A stretch of 35,336 nt of DNA from CALJIC01 sp039805565 (GCA_039805565.1 JBDLTZ010000140.1:1-35336); one strand, 5' to 3'; counted from the first letter of the stretch, positions 14,776 through 22,710 are shown. The notes: generated by a model from the sequence alone, not told the origin. Numbers and translations: made by a program.

Positions 14776-15778
14776 GGGCGATCTGATCCAGGCGTACCTC
14801 GCGCCCGGTGCGGGCCGACTCGTAGGCCGCCAGCACGATCCGCAGGTTCTCGCGCCCCACCTCAGCGGGCGAGATGTTCGGCGCGCCGTCGAGCACGGTG
14901 TCGAGGTAGCGCCCGGTCATGGCGGCGAAGAGGTGCCCGTTGTCCTCGAGCAGCACCTCCTGCCCGCCCGGCAGGTCCGCCCGGTACAGCGTCAGCCCGC
15001 CGCGGAACACGCCAATCGACATGATGCCCTCGGTGCCGAACACCACCAGGCTCGAGCCGGGGTTGAGCACGCCGGCTGCCTGCGAGGAGAAGAGCGAGCC
15101 GAGCTGCCCGCCGGCGTACCGCAGGTTCACCACCGCCGTGTCCTCACCGCCCAGCTCGGGACGGAAGCGCGTGGTGAAGCAGCTCACTGCTTCGACCGGG
15201 CCGCCGAGGTTCAGCATCAGGTCGATATAGTGAATGCCACCGTCCAGCAGCTGACCGCCGCCGCTGATCTTCGGGTCGTAGCGCCAGGCGGTGCTCAGGT
15301 AGGCGCCGCCCTGCCAGTGGGCGTAGGTGGCCTGGACGCCCACCAGCTTGCCGATGCGGCCGTCGGCAATCGTCTGCTTCGCGACATCGGCCGCCAGCAG
15401 GGTGCGGGTGATCTCGCCGTAGAACAGCACCACGCCGGCCTCCTTCGCCGCCGCGATCATCACGTCGCACTCCTCGATCGTCTTCGCCAGCGGCTTCTGG
15501 CAGAGGATGTGCTTGCCCGCGCGCGCCGCAGCCACTACCGCGTCGGTGTGGAGGTGGTGCGGCGTGCAGATCTCCACCGCGTCCACCTCGCGATCCGCCA
15601 GGACCGCCTCGTACGAGGTGACGGCCCGCGCTCCGCCCACGCGCGCAGCGGCCTGCGCGGCCTTGGTGGGGTCGATGTCACAGCAGACGGTGATCCGGGC
15701 GCGGTCCGTGTGGTGCTCGTAGGCCTGGATGTGCGACTCGCTGATCAGTCCGCATCCGACGAGGGCGACGCGAAGCAC
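14771..15778 (-). CDS. Gfo/Idh/MocA family oxidoreductase
   Basis: Predicted 335-residue NAD(P)-dependent sugar or inositol dehydrogenase. An N-terminal Rossmann fold (VALVGCGLISESHI) is followed by EICTPHHLHTD and CQKPLAKT, in which the usual EKP Glu is Gln. The C-terminal domain has GGGQLLDGGIHYIDLM, with the conserved Asp and His. I chose the GTG at 15778-15776 because AAGGGAG lies 8 nt upstream and the Rossmann strand starts right after it; upstream in-frame codons run into the spacer. The substrate is unknown. Confidence 0.87.
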   Translation of the reverse strand: MLRVALVGCGLISESHIQAYEHHTDRARITVCCDIDPTKAAQAAARVGGARAVTSYEAVLADREVDAVEICTPHHLHTDAVVAAARAGKHILCQKPLAKTIEECDVMIAAAKEAGVVLFYGEITRTLLAADVAKQTIADGRIGKLVGVQATYAHWQGGAYLSTAWRYDPKISGGGQLLDGGIHYIDLMLNLGGPVEAVSCFTTRFRPELGGEDTAVVNLRYAGGQLGSLFSSQAAGVLNPGSSLVVFGTEGIMSIGVFRGGLTLYRADLPGGQEVLLEDNGHLFAAMTGRYLDTVLDGAPNISPAEVGRENLRIVLAAYESARTGREVRLDQIAP

Positions 15779-15842
15779 TGGTATGTCTCCCTTGCTGCTA
15801 CGTGCAGCGCTTTTCATCGTTGAACAGAACCAAGGGTGCGCT

Positions 15843-15851
15843 ATCATACCA
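15843..15851 (-). promoter_or_regulatory. Extended -10 promoter of the Gfo/Idh gene
   Basis: Minus-strand TGGTATGAT, the same sequence as the promoter at 3060-3068, about 65 bp upstream of the GTG start. Confidence 0.5.
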
Positions 15852-15860
15852 TGTCGCGCG

Positions 15861-15916
15861 GCTCGCGCCTCAAGGCTCACATCTGGCGCCTCACGCCTCA
15901 AGACTCAATACTCACA
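15861..15916. repeat. Heptamer array at the 3' end of the kinase-like gene
   Basis: Eight units in register: GCTCGCG, CCTCAAG, GCTCACA, TCTGGCG, CCTCACG, CCTCAAG, ACTCAAT, ACTCACA. The kinase-like protein reads into it, its last residues VSIES being repeat-encoded, and stops at a TGA inside the sixth unit (15900-15898). Confidence 0.88.
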
Positions 15917-16737
15917 CCCCACGCCGCGTGCAGCTCGGCCAGCGTCGCGTAGCGCCGCGCCCGCTCCGGCTCGCAGGCCCGCGCCGCAACCGCGTGGGCT
16001 GCCGGGGGGCCGCGGAACGCCGTCGGGTCGCGCGTGCCGTCCCCGAGGAGCAGCAGCGCGGTGCGCCCCATCGTGAAGACGTTGGTGCGCTCGTCGATCA
16101 GCGCGCCGAACTCGAACTCCTCCGGCGCCATGAAGCGCGTCGAGCCGAACATGCGCCCCATCGTGTTGATGAACGGCCCCGGGTTGTAGGTGTCGAGGTC
16201 GATCACCGCCAGCCGGTCGGCCGCGAAATCGTAGATCAGGCAGCCGTCGTAGAAGTCGTGCGCCACCCAGCCGGCCTGCGCCAGCGCGACGTGCAGCTCG
16301 AAGATCGCCCCCAGGTGGCCGCAGATCGTCGCGGCCAGCAGCAGGCGGAAGCGCTGGAACGCCGAGGCGGGGTCCTCGCGCTCGGGGCCGCGCGCGTGCA
16401 GCAGCTCGCCCTCGGCCCAGCGGTAGACCAGCATCGGCCCAAGCAGGGACTCGACCACCGCCAGCAGCGGCGGCAGCAGCGGGTGCGGGCAGCTGGCGTA
16501 GAGGCGCGCGCCGTTCCGCAGCAGCGCCACCCGGTCTGCGTGGCTCAGGATGGCGTGCTCCGTCGTCGGGTCGCCGGCCGTCTTGACGAAGAAGCGCTCG
16601 CCGGCGACCTCCACGCCATACGACCAGTTCCCCGAGTCCTGCGAGCGGTGGAACTCGGCGAACACTGCGCCGGCGCCGTGCAGGTAGTCGCCAGGCGGGA
16701 TCTTGATCGCCGCGGTCTCCAGGAGCGGGTGGGTCAT
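15898..16737 (-). CDS. Divergent protein-kinase-fold protein
   Basis: Predicted 279-residue Ser/Thr-kinase-like protein. K52 (ERFFVKTAG) fits the VAIK lysine. AHDFYDGCLI (160-168) fits the catalytic loop, but HRDLKPxN reads as D161, with Tyr at the Lys position and Cys166 at the Asn position. The DFG motif is D180-L-D182 (VIDLDTY). GSTRFMAPEEFEFG fits the activation and APE segment. It is either an atypical kinase or a pseudokinase. ATG 16737 has AGGAGA upstream. It is divergent from ilvE. The last five residues are encoded by a heptamer array. No transmembrane or sensor domain is seen. Confidence 0.75.
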   Translation of the reverse strand: MTHPLLETAAIKIPPGDYLHGAGAVFAEFHRSQDSGNWSYGVEVAGERFFVKTAGDPTTEHAILSHADRVALLRNGARLYASCPHPLLPPLLAVVESLLGPMLVYRWAEGELLHARGPEREDPASAFQRFRLLLAATICGHLGAIFELHVALAQAGWVAHDFYDGCLIYDFAADRLAVIDLDTYNPGPFINTMGRMFGSTRFMAPEEFEFGALIDERTNVFTMGRTALLLLGDGTRDPTAFRGPPAAHAVAARACEPERARRYATLAELHAAWGVSIES

Positions 16738-16805
16738 AGGGTCTCCTGCAAGGCGCCGCTGTGGGTGATTGTGTTGTACCCCGTGCGAGACACGGCCCGC
16801 GGCCA

Positions 16806-16814
16806 TGATATGAT
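16806..16814 (+). promoter_or_regulatory. Extended -10 promoter of ilvE
   Basis: TGATATGAT (extended -10) ends 37 bp before the ATG at 16852. No -35 of quality is seen. Confidence 0.5.
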
Positions 16815-16851
16815 ACCGCGAAGAATCACGCCCATCTGAAAGGTCCCCACG

Positions 16852-17790
16852 ATGGCAACCGCCAATCGCTTCGCCTTCTTCAACGGCGAGTTTGTCCCTA
16901 TTGAGCAGGCCAACGTCAGCGTCATGACCACCGCGCTCCACTACGGCCTCGGTGTCTTCGAGGGCATCCGCGCCTACTGGAACCCCGATGAGCAGCAGCT
17001 CTTCGTCTTCCAGCTGCGCGAGCACATGGAGCGGCTCAAGCGCTCGTGCAAGATCATGTTCATGGACCTGCCCTACAGCGTGGACCAGCTGTGTGAGACC
17101 ACCCTCGAGCTGCTGCGCCGCGAGGAGTTCCGCCAGGATGTCTACATCCGGCCGCTGGTCTTCAAGAGCGACACGAGCATCGCGGTGAAGCTGAATGGCA
17201 TGACCGACAGCTACGTGCTCTTCGCGATGCCGGTGGGCCAGTACATCCCCGGCGCGGGGATCAGGGCCTGCGTCTCGACCTGGCGCCGCATCGAGGACAA
17301 TATCATGCCCTCGCGCGCCAAGGTCTCGGGCGGCTACGTGAACTCGGCGCTCGCCAAGACCGAGGCGCTGCTCAACGGCTACGACGAGGCGATCGTGCTC
17401 GGCGGCGACGGCCACGTCTCCGAGGCTAGCGCGGCCAACATGTACATCGTGCGCCACGGCGCGCTGGTCACGTCGCCGATCACCAGCGATGTGCTCGAGG
17501 GTATCACCCGCCGCGTGGTGGCCGAGCTCGGCCGCGCGGAGCTGGGCATGCCGGTTGAGGAGCGCCCGATCGACCGCACCGAGCTGTACGTGGCCGATGA
17601 GGCCTTCTTCTGCGGCACCGGCGCGGAGATCAAGCCGGTGGTGGAGATCGACCGCCGCCCGATCGGCACGGGCGAGGTGGGGCCGGTGGCCGGGCGCCTG
17701 GTGAGCCTGTACGACGATGTGGTGCGCGGCAAGGTGGCGGCCTACCGCGGCTGGTGTACGCCGGTGTATAGCGGTAGCGCTCAGTCGTGA
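16852..17790 (+). CDS. ilvE: Branched-chain amino-acid aminotransferase
   Basis: Predicted 312-residue PLP-dependent class IV (fold type IV) transaminase for the last step of Leu, Ile and Val synthesis. The motifs follow the family: TTALHYGLGVFEGIRAY, YIRPLVFKSD, and SRAKVSGGYVNSALAKTEA, in which K157 is the likely PLP lysine. EAIVLGGDGHVSEASAANMYIV, DVLEGITRRVV and ADEAFFCGTGAEIKPV follow. The length is normal. ATG 16852 has GAAAGG upstream. The final residue codon and TGA stop belong to a heptamer array (CAGTCG TGAGTCG). It completes the BCAA pair with ilvD 2.3 kb away on the other strand. Confidence 0.95.
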   Translation: MATANRFAFFNGEFVPIEQANVSVMTTALHYGLGVFEGIRAYWNPDEQQLFVFQLREHMERLKRSCKIMFMDLPYSVDQLCETTLELLRREEFRQDVYIRPLVFKSDTSIAVKLNGMTDSYVLFAMPVGQYIPGAGIRACVSTWRRIEDNIMPSRAKVSGGYVNSALAKTEALLNGYDEAIVLGGDGHVSEASAANMYIVRHGALVTSPITSDVLEGITRRVVAELGRAELGMPVEERPIDRTELYVADEAFFCGTGAEIKPVVEIDRRPIGTGEVGPVAGRLVSLYDDVVRGKVAAYRGWCTPVYSGSAQS

Positions 17791-17811
17791 GTCGTGCGTT
17801 GTGAGTCGCAG
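17781..17811. repeat. Heptamer array at the ilvE stop
   Basis: TCAGTCG, TGAGTCG, TGCGTTG, TGAGTCG and CAG. The TGA at 17788-17790 is the ilvE stop codon. Confidence 0.8.
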
Positions 17812-17839
17812 TTTGGCGCATGACGCTGCGGCAAACCTT

Positions 17840-17865
17840 CCCCTCTCCCGCGGCAGGGAGAGGGG
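17840..17865. repeat. CCCCTCTCCC hairpin element
   Basis: A perfect 10-bp stem (17840-17849 / 17856-17865) has a 6-nt loop, followed by a purine-rich GGGGGGAGAGGG. It lies between ilvE and the next isomerase and could terminate ilvE. Hairpins of this composition are scattered in many GC-rich genomes. Confidence 0.75.
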
Positions 17866-17882
17866 CACGGGGGGAGAGGGCG

Positions 17883-17903
17883 CGAGTCGTGAGTGCTGAG
17901 TGT
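17883..17903. repeat. Short heptamer array abutting the Shine-Dalgarno of the isomerase
   Basis: CGAGTCG, TGAGTGC and TGAGTGT directly precede GAAGGAG, the ribosome-binding site of the gene at 17916. It forms a pair with the array at 17781 in the same orientation. Confidence 0.75.
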
Positions 17904-17915
17904 GAAGGAGTCCCC

Positions 17916-18740
17916 ATGTTCCCGTTCAAGGCGGCGCTGAACGCGTCGACGCTGTTCCCCTTCGGGCTTGACGTGCGCGCGCAGGCCCGCGTGGCCGCCG
18001 AGGCCGGCTTCGAGGGCATCGAGCTCTGGACGAAGGATATCGACGCCCACCTGGAGCGCGGCGGCTCGGCCCGCGAGCTTGGGCGTGAGCTGGCCGACAC
18101 CGGCCTGACGGTCGCCAACGCGATCGCCTTCTTCCCCTGGGCCGACGCCGACGACGCTGTCCGCGAGCGCGGGTTCGCGCAGGCCGAGCGCGAGATGCGG
18201 GTCCTGGCGGAGATCGGCTGCGTTGCGGTGGCGGCGCCCCCCTTCGGGGACGTGGCGGGGGTCTCGCTCGAGGCCATGGCCGCGCACTTCGCGCGTCTGG
18301 CCGAGCTCGGCCGTCGCATCGGCGTCGAGCCGTACCTCGAGTTCTGGGGCCGGGCGCGGCGCCTCTCGCGGCTCAGCGAGGCGCTGTTCGTGGCGGCCGA
18401 GAGCGGCCTGCCCGACGCCAGGCTGCTGCTCGACCCGTTCCACATGTACACCGGCGGTACGCCGCTCAGCGCCCTGGCCTACGTCGGCGGGGCCAACATT
18501 GGCATCGTGCACGTCAACGACTACCCGGCCGACCCGCCGCGCGAGACGGTCACCGACCAGCAGCGCGTGCTCCCGGGCGAGGGCGTGGCCGACACCCGCG
18601 GGCTGGCGCGGCTGCTGGACCGCGCGGGCTACCGCGGCTTCCTCTCGCTCGAGCTGTTCGTCGAGAGCTACGGCGACGCGACCCCCCTCGACGTCGCTCG
18701 GCGCGGCCTCGAGGCGGTGCGCGCCGCCTACCAGGTGTAA
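17916..18740 (+). CDS. Sugar phosphate isomerase/epimerase (xylose-isomerase-like TIM barrel)
   Basis: Predicted 274-residue metal-dependent isomerase, in the family of IolI, hydroxypyruvate isomerase and D-tagatose 3-epimerase. The expected ligands are visible: E36 (GIELW), E142 (YLEFW), D173 and H176 (LLLDPFHMY), H199 (IVHVNDYP) and E246 (FLSLELF). VLPGEGVAD is the typical loop of this group. ATG 17916 has GAAGGAG 5 nt upstream; the open frame extends further through a repeat, but without a site. yaeQ follows 2 bp after the stop, so they form an operon. Confidence 0.88.
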   Translation: MFPFKAALNASTLFPFGLDVRAQARVAAEAGFEGIELWTKDIDAHLERGGSARELGRELADTGLTVANAIAFFPWADADDAVRERGFAQAEREMRVLAEIGCVAVAAPPFGDVAGVSLEAMAAHFARLAELGRRIGVEPYLEFWGRARRLSRLSEALFVAAESGLPDARLLLDPFHMYTGGTPLSALAYVGGANIGIVHVNDYPADPPRETVTDQQRVLPGEGVADTRGLARLLDRAGYRGFLSLELFVESYGDATPLDVARRGLEAVRAAYQV

Positions 18741-18742
18741 GC

Positions 18743-19282
18743 ATGGCTCAGACCGCGACAATCTACACGCTGGCTATCGAGCTCTCCGACGTGGACCGTG
18801 GCGTGTACGAGAGCCTTGACCTGCGGGTGGCGCGCCAGCCGTCCGAGTCCGCCGAGTACATGGCGACGCGTGTGCTGGCCTACTGCCTGGAGTACGAGGA
18901 GGGGGCGGCCTTCAGCCAGGGGATCGCCGCCGGGGACGAGCCGGCGGTCTGGGTCCGCGACCTGACCGGCCAGCCGACGGCCTGGATCGAGGTGGGCCTG
19001 CCGGACGCCGAGCGTCTGCACCGCGGCAGCAAGCTCGCCGGGCGCGCGGCCGTCTACACCCACCGCGACGTCGAGCAGCTCCTTGGGCAGCTGGCCGGCA
19101 AGAGGATCCACCGCGCCGAGGAGATCCCGATCTACACCTTCGAGCGCGGCTTCGTCGGCCGGGTGGCTGCGCTGATCGAGCGGCGCACCGCACTCGCGAT
19201 CTCCGTCACCGAGCGCCAGCTCTACGTCGACATCGGCGGCCAGTCGCTCAGCAGCGCCTTGCTCGTCCACCGCCTCGGGTGA
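18743..19282 (+). CDS. yaeQ: YaeQ family protein
   Basis: Predicted 179-residue soluble protein. The N-terminus TATIYTLAIELSDVDRGVYESLDLRVARQPSES and the later EVGLPDAERLHRGSKLAGRAAVYTHRD match the YaeQ family closely, including its length of about 180 residues. YaeQ has a PD-(D/E)XK-nuclease-like fold; its biological role is unsettled. It starts 2 bp after the isomerase stop and is surely co-transcribed with it. Confidence 0.92.
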   Translation: MAQTATIYTLAIELSDVDRGVYESLDLRVARQPSESAEYMATRVLAYCLEYEEGAAFSQGIAAGDEPAVWVRDLTGQPTAWIEVGLPDAERLHRGSKLAGRAAVYTHRDVEQLLGQLAGKRIHRAEEIPIYTFERGFVGRVAALIERRTALAISVTERQLYVDIGGQSLSSALLVHRLG

Positions 19283-19293
19283 GAGCACCGCTG

Positions 19294-19302
19294 TGCTATA
19301 CT
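19294..19302 (+). promoter_or_regulatory. Extended -10 promoter of the Crp/Fnr regulator
   Basis: TGCTATACT lies 35 bp before the ATG at 19338. There is no good -35. Confidence 0.5.
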
Positions 19303-19337
19303 ACCCATAGGAGCCACAGCAGACCACGGGGGCGCCT

Positions 19338-20024
19338 ATGGAGCAGCGCGAGCCCATCGGACCCGAGATGGTGCGCCGGATCAGCCTGTTCCGCACGCTG
19401 GACGAGTCCCACGTCCAGCGTCTTGTCGGGCTGCTGCGCGAGCGCCGCTTCCGCAAGGGCGAGCTGATTTTCTGCCAGGGCGACCCGGGTGACAGCCTGT
19501 TCGTGATCGTCGCCGGTCGCGTCCGCATCTTCCTGACCAGCTCCGACGGCCGCGAGGCCACCATCCGCATCCTCGACCGCGATACGTCCTTCGGCGAGCT
19601 CGCCGTCCTCGACCACGCGCCGCGATCCGCCAGCGCCGCCGCCCTCGACGACACCACCACGCTCGTGCTCTCGCGCGACGACTTCGTGCTCCTGCTGCGC
19701 GACAGCTTCCCGCTGGTCCAGCATGTGATCGCGCTGCTCACCGAGCGCGTGCGCTACAACACCGCCTACACCGAGCGCCTGGCCTTCCTCAGCGTCCCCG
19801 GCCGCGTCGCCGCGCTGCTCGTGCAGATGGCCGACACCTACGTCCCCGGCGATGGCCCCGCGCGGCTCGCGATCACGCAGCAGGAGCTGGCCGACTTTGC
19901 CAGCACCACGCGTGAGTGGGTCAACCGCGCCCTGCGGGACTTCGCCGAGCAGCGTCTGGTGAGGCTGGAGCGCGGCGCGGTGATCGTGCTCGACCGCGCG
20001 GGCCTGCGCGACCTGATGGAGTAG
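19338..20024 (+). CDS. Crp/Fnr family transcriptional regulator
   Basis: Predicted 228-residue DNA-binding regulator. Residues about 12-130 form a cyclic-nucleotide-binding jelly roll with GDSLFVIVAGRVRIF and FGELAVLDHAPRSASA. E87, R96 and S97 sit where CRP has the Glu, Arg and Ser/Thr that hold cAMP, so a nucleotide effector is plausible. Residues 178-215 are a winged helix-turn-helix (ITQQELADFASTTREWVNRALRDF), with an Arg-Glu-Trp recognition helix. No Fe-S cysteines of the FNR type are present. The Shine-Dalgarno is weak. It may control some of the sugar genes nearby, but no CRP-like sites were confirmed. Confidence 0.93.
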   Translation: MEQREPIGPEMVRRISLFRTLDESHVQRLVGLLRERRFRKGELIFCQGDPGDSLFVIVAGRVRIFLTSSDGREATIRILDRDTSFGELAVLDHAPRSASAAALDDTTTLVLSRDDFVLLLRDSFPLVQHVIALLTERVRYNTAYTERLAFLSVPGRVAALLVQMADTYVPGDGPARLAITQQELADFASTTREWVNRALRDFAEQRLVRLERGAVIVLDRAGLRDLME

Positions 20025-20047
20025 GCGGCCTGCGGCGTGAATCAGCA

Positions 20048-20079
20048 GGGGGCGCGGGCGATACGTCGCCCGCGCCCCC
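20048..20079. terminator. Strong bidirectional hairpin between convergent genes
   Basis: A perfect 14-bp GC-rich stem (20048-20061 / 20066-20079) has a TACG tetraloop. It lies between the regulator stop (20024) and the stop of the small minus-strand gene (20102). No T run is present. Confidence 0.7.
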
Positions 20080-20101
20080 ATCACATACATCGCCTGTGCG
20101 G

Positions 20102-20290
20102 CTAGACAGTCGCCGCCTGGCCCTCGTCGCGCAGCTCCTCGGCCTCGGCCAGCAGCTCGGAGCGGTCCCGAACGCTCAGCGCCGTCACGGCGCGGTCGCG
20201 CCACGCGTCGAGCTGATCCCAGGCCCACTGCCCTGCATCGGTGGTGATCCAGCGCGGCGCTTTCGGCGTTGGCCGTGTCTCGTTCTGCAT
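20102..20290 (-). CDS. Hypothetical 62-residue protein
   Basis: A small, soluble, mostly helical and acidic protein (TTDAGQWAWDQLDAW, ELLAEAEELRDEG). No family is recognised. The evidence that it is real is a good ATG context (AGGTAGAG before 20290), a convincing promoter at 20356-20328, and a strong hairpin after its stop. It has no membrane segment and no Cys. Confidence 0.65.
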   Translation of the reverse strand: MQNETRPTPKAPRWITTDAGQWAWDQLDAWRDRAVTALSVRDRSELLAEAEELRDEGQAATV

Positions 20291-20327
20291 TGCTCTACCT
20301 CTCGCGGTGTCTCACCGATTTCCTAGT

Positions 20328-20356
20328 AGTGTACGCGCCGGGGTTTCAGGTGACAA
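20328..20356 (-). promoter_or_regulatory. Promoter of the 62-residue gene
   Basis: In minus-strand sense TTGTCA (20356-20351) is followed after 17 bp by TACACT (20333-20328). The start codon is 38 bp further on. Confidence 0.65.
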
Positions 20357-20572
20357 CGTAGTGGCAAGATATGTGCCCCCGGCTAGGTTGAGACGGAGTG
20401 TACCTTCCCGCGATGAGTTTCCCCTGACCGATCAGCCATGCCTTCCTTACAGATATCTCATCTCTGCGCCGCACAATCGTTCGTCTGCCGCGGAGCCCAG
20501 AGAGTGCCCAGAGATGAGGCGTGCGCCCGGATGCTCCCTGATGTCCTCGGTATGCTCTGCGGCAAAAGAGCC
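20357..20572. other. Spacer between the small gene and the enolase-family gene
   Basis: 216 bp without a supported gene. CTCATCTCTG (20457-20466) and CAGAGATGAG (20509-20518) form a 10-bp inverted repeat with a 42-nt loop. GCTCT/AGAGC around 20554-20571 could be a weak end-of-gene stem for the minus-strand enzyme. Confidence 0.4.
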
Positions 20573-21664
20573 CTACCGCCGCACCTCCGGGCGGGCCAGC
20601 TCGCGCCGCGCTGCCTCGGCGATCGTCAGCCCGTGGCCCGGCCGCTCTGGCGCCAGCGCGTAGCAGCCGTCGAAGCGCACCGGTTCTTCCACCAGGTCAT
20701 TGTAGTCCTGGAACGAGTACTCCATCCAGATCGCCTCCGGCAGCGCCGCCGCCAGATGCACCCCCAGCTCCAGCGGCGTATTGCCCAGCGACACCGGCAC
20801 GCCGTACTCGGCCGCCAGCCAGGCCGCGTGCAGCACGTCGCTCACGTGGCCGTGGACGTTCAGCACGTCGCAGGCGCGGTGCTCGAGCAGCACGCGCTTG
20901 CCGCGCAGGTCCAGGTACTCGCCGGTGTTGATATGTGAGAAGGGCACCTCCTGCGCCACCCGCGCCAGCCCGGCGTAGTCGTCGCGCAGACAGGGGTCCT
21001 CGATCCAGTAGATGTCGAATCCGGCGTCGCGGTAGGCGTGCGCCCGCCGCACGGCCTCCTTCGGGGACCAGGCCTCGTTGGCGTCCACCATCAGCGTGGC
21101 GCCAGGGCCCACGGCCTCCACCAGCGCGCCGAGCCGCGCCAGGTCCCAGGCCAGGTCCGGGTGGCCGACCTTCAGCTTATAGGCGGTGAAGCCGCGCGCC
21201 CGCGCCTCTGCGAACACCGCCTGCATCTCCTCCGTCGGCAGGTGGAAGTCGAGCCCGCTGGCGTAGGCGCGCGCCCGGCCGCTCGTCCCCCCCAGCAGGC
21301 GGTAGAGCGGCAGCCCGAGCTGCTTGCCCTGCAGGTCCCACAGCGCCTGGTTCACCGCCTGGCCGTAGATCGTGCCGCGGATGTTGCCGCCGCGCGGCCG
21401 CCCGAGCCGGTTCGCCAGCGCGAACGGGCTCTGCCCCTGGAGCCCCGGCCAGACCTCGGCCGCGAACACCCGCTCCAGCTCGGCGAGCGGCGCGAGCGGG
21501 AAGAGCAGTGCCCCGAAGAACCCCAGTCCCACGTTGCCGTCGCCATCCTCCAGCTCCACCGTCCCGACGTAGTGCGTGTCCACGCGGATCTGCGAGTCGC
21601 CGATCGGCCGTGCGCGCGGCCACTCGAAGCGTGTGATGCGGTAGCGCTCGATCATTGCGCCCAT
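20573..21664 (-). CDS. Enolase superfamily (mandelate racemase/muconate lactonizing type) enzyme
   Basis: Predicted 363-residue Mg-dependent enzyme, probably a sugar-acid dehydratase or racemase. The N-terminal capping domain is followed by the barrel. Y-K163-L-K165 is the KxK base motif; MVDANEAWS (D194), WIEDP (E222) and NTGEYL (E249) are the three metal ligands. NVHGHVSDVLHAAW around 270-282 probably provides the His of the opposite face. The C-terminal LGNTPLELGVHLAAALP is characteristic. ATG 21664 has GGAGG 5 nt upstream. It is divergent from an aldo/keto reductase across a palindromic promoter, suggesting a shared sugar-acid pathway. Confidence 0.9.
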   Translation of the reverse strand: MGAMIERYRITRFEWPRARPIGDSQIRVDTHYVGTVELEDGDGNVGLGFFGALLFPLAPLAELERVFAAEVWPGLQGQSPFALANRLGRPRGGNIRGTIYGQAVNQALWDLQGKQLGLPLYRLLGGTSGRARAYASGLDFHLPTEEMQAVFAEARARGFTAYKLKVGHPDLAWDLARLGALVEAVGPGATLMVDANEAWSPKEAVRRAHAYRDAGFDIYWIEDPCLRDDYAGLARVAQEVPFSHINTGEYLDLRGKRVLLEHRACDVLNVHGHVSDVLHAAWLAAEYGVPVSLGNTPLELGVHLAAALPEAIWMEYSFQDYNDLVEEPVRFDGCYALAPERPGHGLTIAEAARRELARPEVRR

Positions 21665-21702
21665 TCCTGCCTCCGTGCGGTGTGTACATCGTCGTCACCG
21701 CA

Positions 21703-21726
21703 GAGTGTACCACCTGTGGTACACTC
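21703..21726. promoter_or_regulatory. Palindromic bidirectional promoter/operator
   Basis: GAGTGTACCAC (21703-21713), a 2-bp centre, and its exact reverse complement GTGGTACACTC (21716-21726). Each strand carries the extended -10 TGGTACACT within the palindrome (plus 21717-21725, minus 21712-21704). The starts would be near 21732 (plus) and 21697 (minus), fitting both flanking genes. The same bases could be a repressor operator. Confidence 0.65.
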
Positions 21727-21765
21727 CCCGTGCGACAAAACCCTTCAGTCTGCGAGGAGCTTCCC

Positions 21766-22698
21766 GTGGAGTATCGGCAGCTCGGCCGCTCCGGCGTACG
21801 CGTGTCCGCCATCGGCCTCGGCACCAACCAGTTCGGCGGCAAGGTCGACCAGCGCGGCGTGGACGAGATCGTCGCCGGGGCGATCGACCTCGGCATCAAC
21901 TTCTTCGACACGGCGGACGTCTACACCGGCGGGCGCTCCGAGGAGACCCTCGGCAGCGCGCTCAAGGGGCGCTGGCACGAGGTCGTGCTGGCCACCAAGG
22001 GGTATAACCCCACCGGCCAGGGCCCGAACGACCGCGGTTCCTCGCGCTACCACCTGGTGAACGCCGTGGAGGCCAGCCTGCGCCGCCTCCAGAGCGACCA
22101 CATCGACCTGTACCAGGTGCACCGCTGGGACGATGCGACGCCGCTGGAGGAGACGCTGCGCGCGCTCGACGACCTGGTGCGCGCGGGGAAGGTGCGCTAC
22201 ATCGGCGCCTCGAACTTCGCCTCCTGGCAGCTGGCGCGCGCCAACCTGCTGGCCGAGGTGCGGGGCTGGTCGCCGTTCGTGTCGGTGCAGAACCACTACC
22301 ACATGCTCGAGCGCGAGCTCGAGCGCGAGGTGCTGCCCTTCTGCAACGCCTTCGGCGTGGGCGTGCTGCCCTACTTCCCGCTGGCTGGCGGCTTCCTCAC
22401 CGGCAAGTACCGCCGCGGCGAGCCGCCTCCCGCCGGGTCGCGCGGCGAGACCAGCCCGTACGTCAAGGCCTACCTCACCGACGCGAACCACGAGCGCGTT
22501 GAGCGCCTCACCACGTGGGCCGAGGGGCACGGCCACACGATGGGCGAGCTTGCCCACGCCTGGCTGCTGGCCCAGCCGCAGGTCAGCTCGGTGATCTCCG
22601 GCGCCACCTCGCTGGCGCAGGTGCAGGCCAACGCCAAGGCCGCCGCCTGGGCGCTCACCGCCGAGGAGCTCGCCGAGGTCAACGCGGCGCTGGCGTAG
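21766..22698 (+). CDS. Aldo/keto reductase
   Basis: Predicted 310-residue NADPH-dependent reductase of the YghZ/PdxI-like 'VAL beta-subunit' type. EYRQLGRSGVRVSAIGLGTNQFGG is the family entry. The tetrad is D and Y in FFDTADVYTGG, K in VLATKGYNP and H in LYQVHRWDD. The start is GTG 21766, with CGAGGAG 6 nt upstream; the ATG far upstream lies beyond the promoter palindrome and cannot be used. Shared regulation with the divergent enolase-family gene is likely. A heptamer array starts 12 bp after the stop. Confidence 0.92.
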   Translation: MEYRQLGRSGVRVSAIGLGTNQFGGKVDQRGVDEIVAGAIDLGINFFDTADVYTGGRSEETLGSALKGRWHEVVLATKGYNPTGQGPNDRGSSRYHLVNAVEASLRRLQSDHIDLYQVHRWDDATPLEETLRALDDLVRAGKVRYIGASNFASWQLARANLLAEVRGWSPFVSVQNHYHMLERELEREVLPFCNAFGVGVLPYFPLAGGFLTGKYRRGEPPPAGSRGETSPYVKAYLTDANHERVERLTTWAEGHGHTMGELAHAWLLAQPQVSSVISGATSLAQVQANAKAAAWALTAEELAEVNAALA

Positions 22699-22710
22699 CG
22701 AAATGAGCAT

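Noticed and set aside
16738..17868. N-terminal extension of the kinase-like protein to 656 residues
   Set aside because: The extra part is antisense to ilvE and lacks any domain; a Shine-Dalgarno fits the ATG at 16737.
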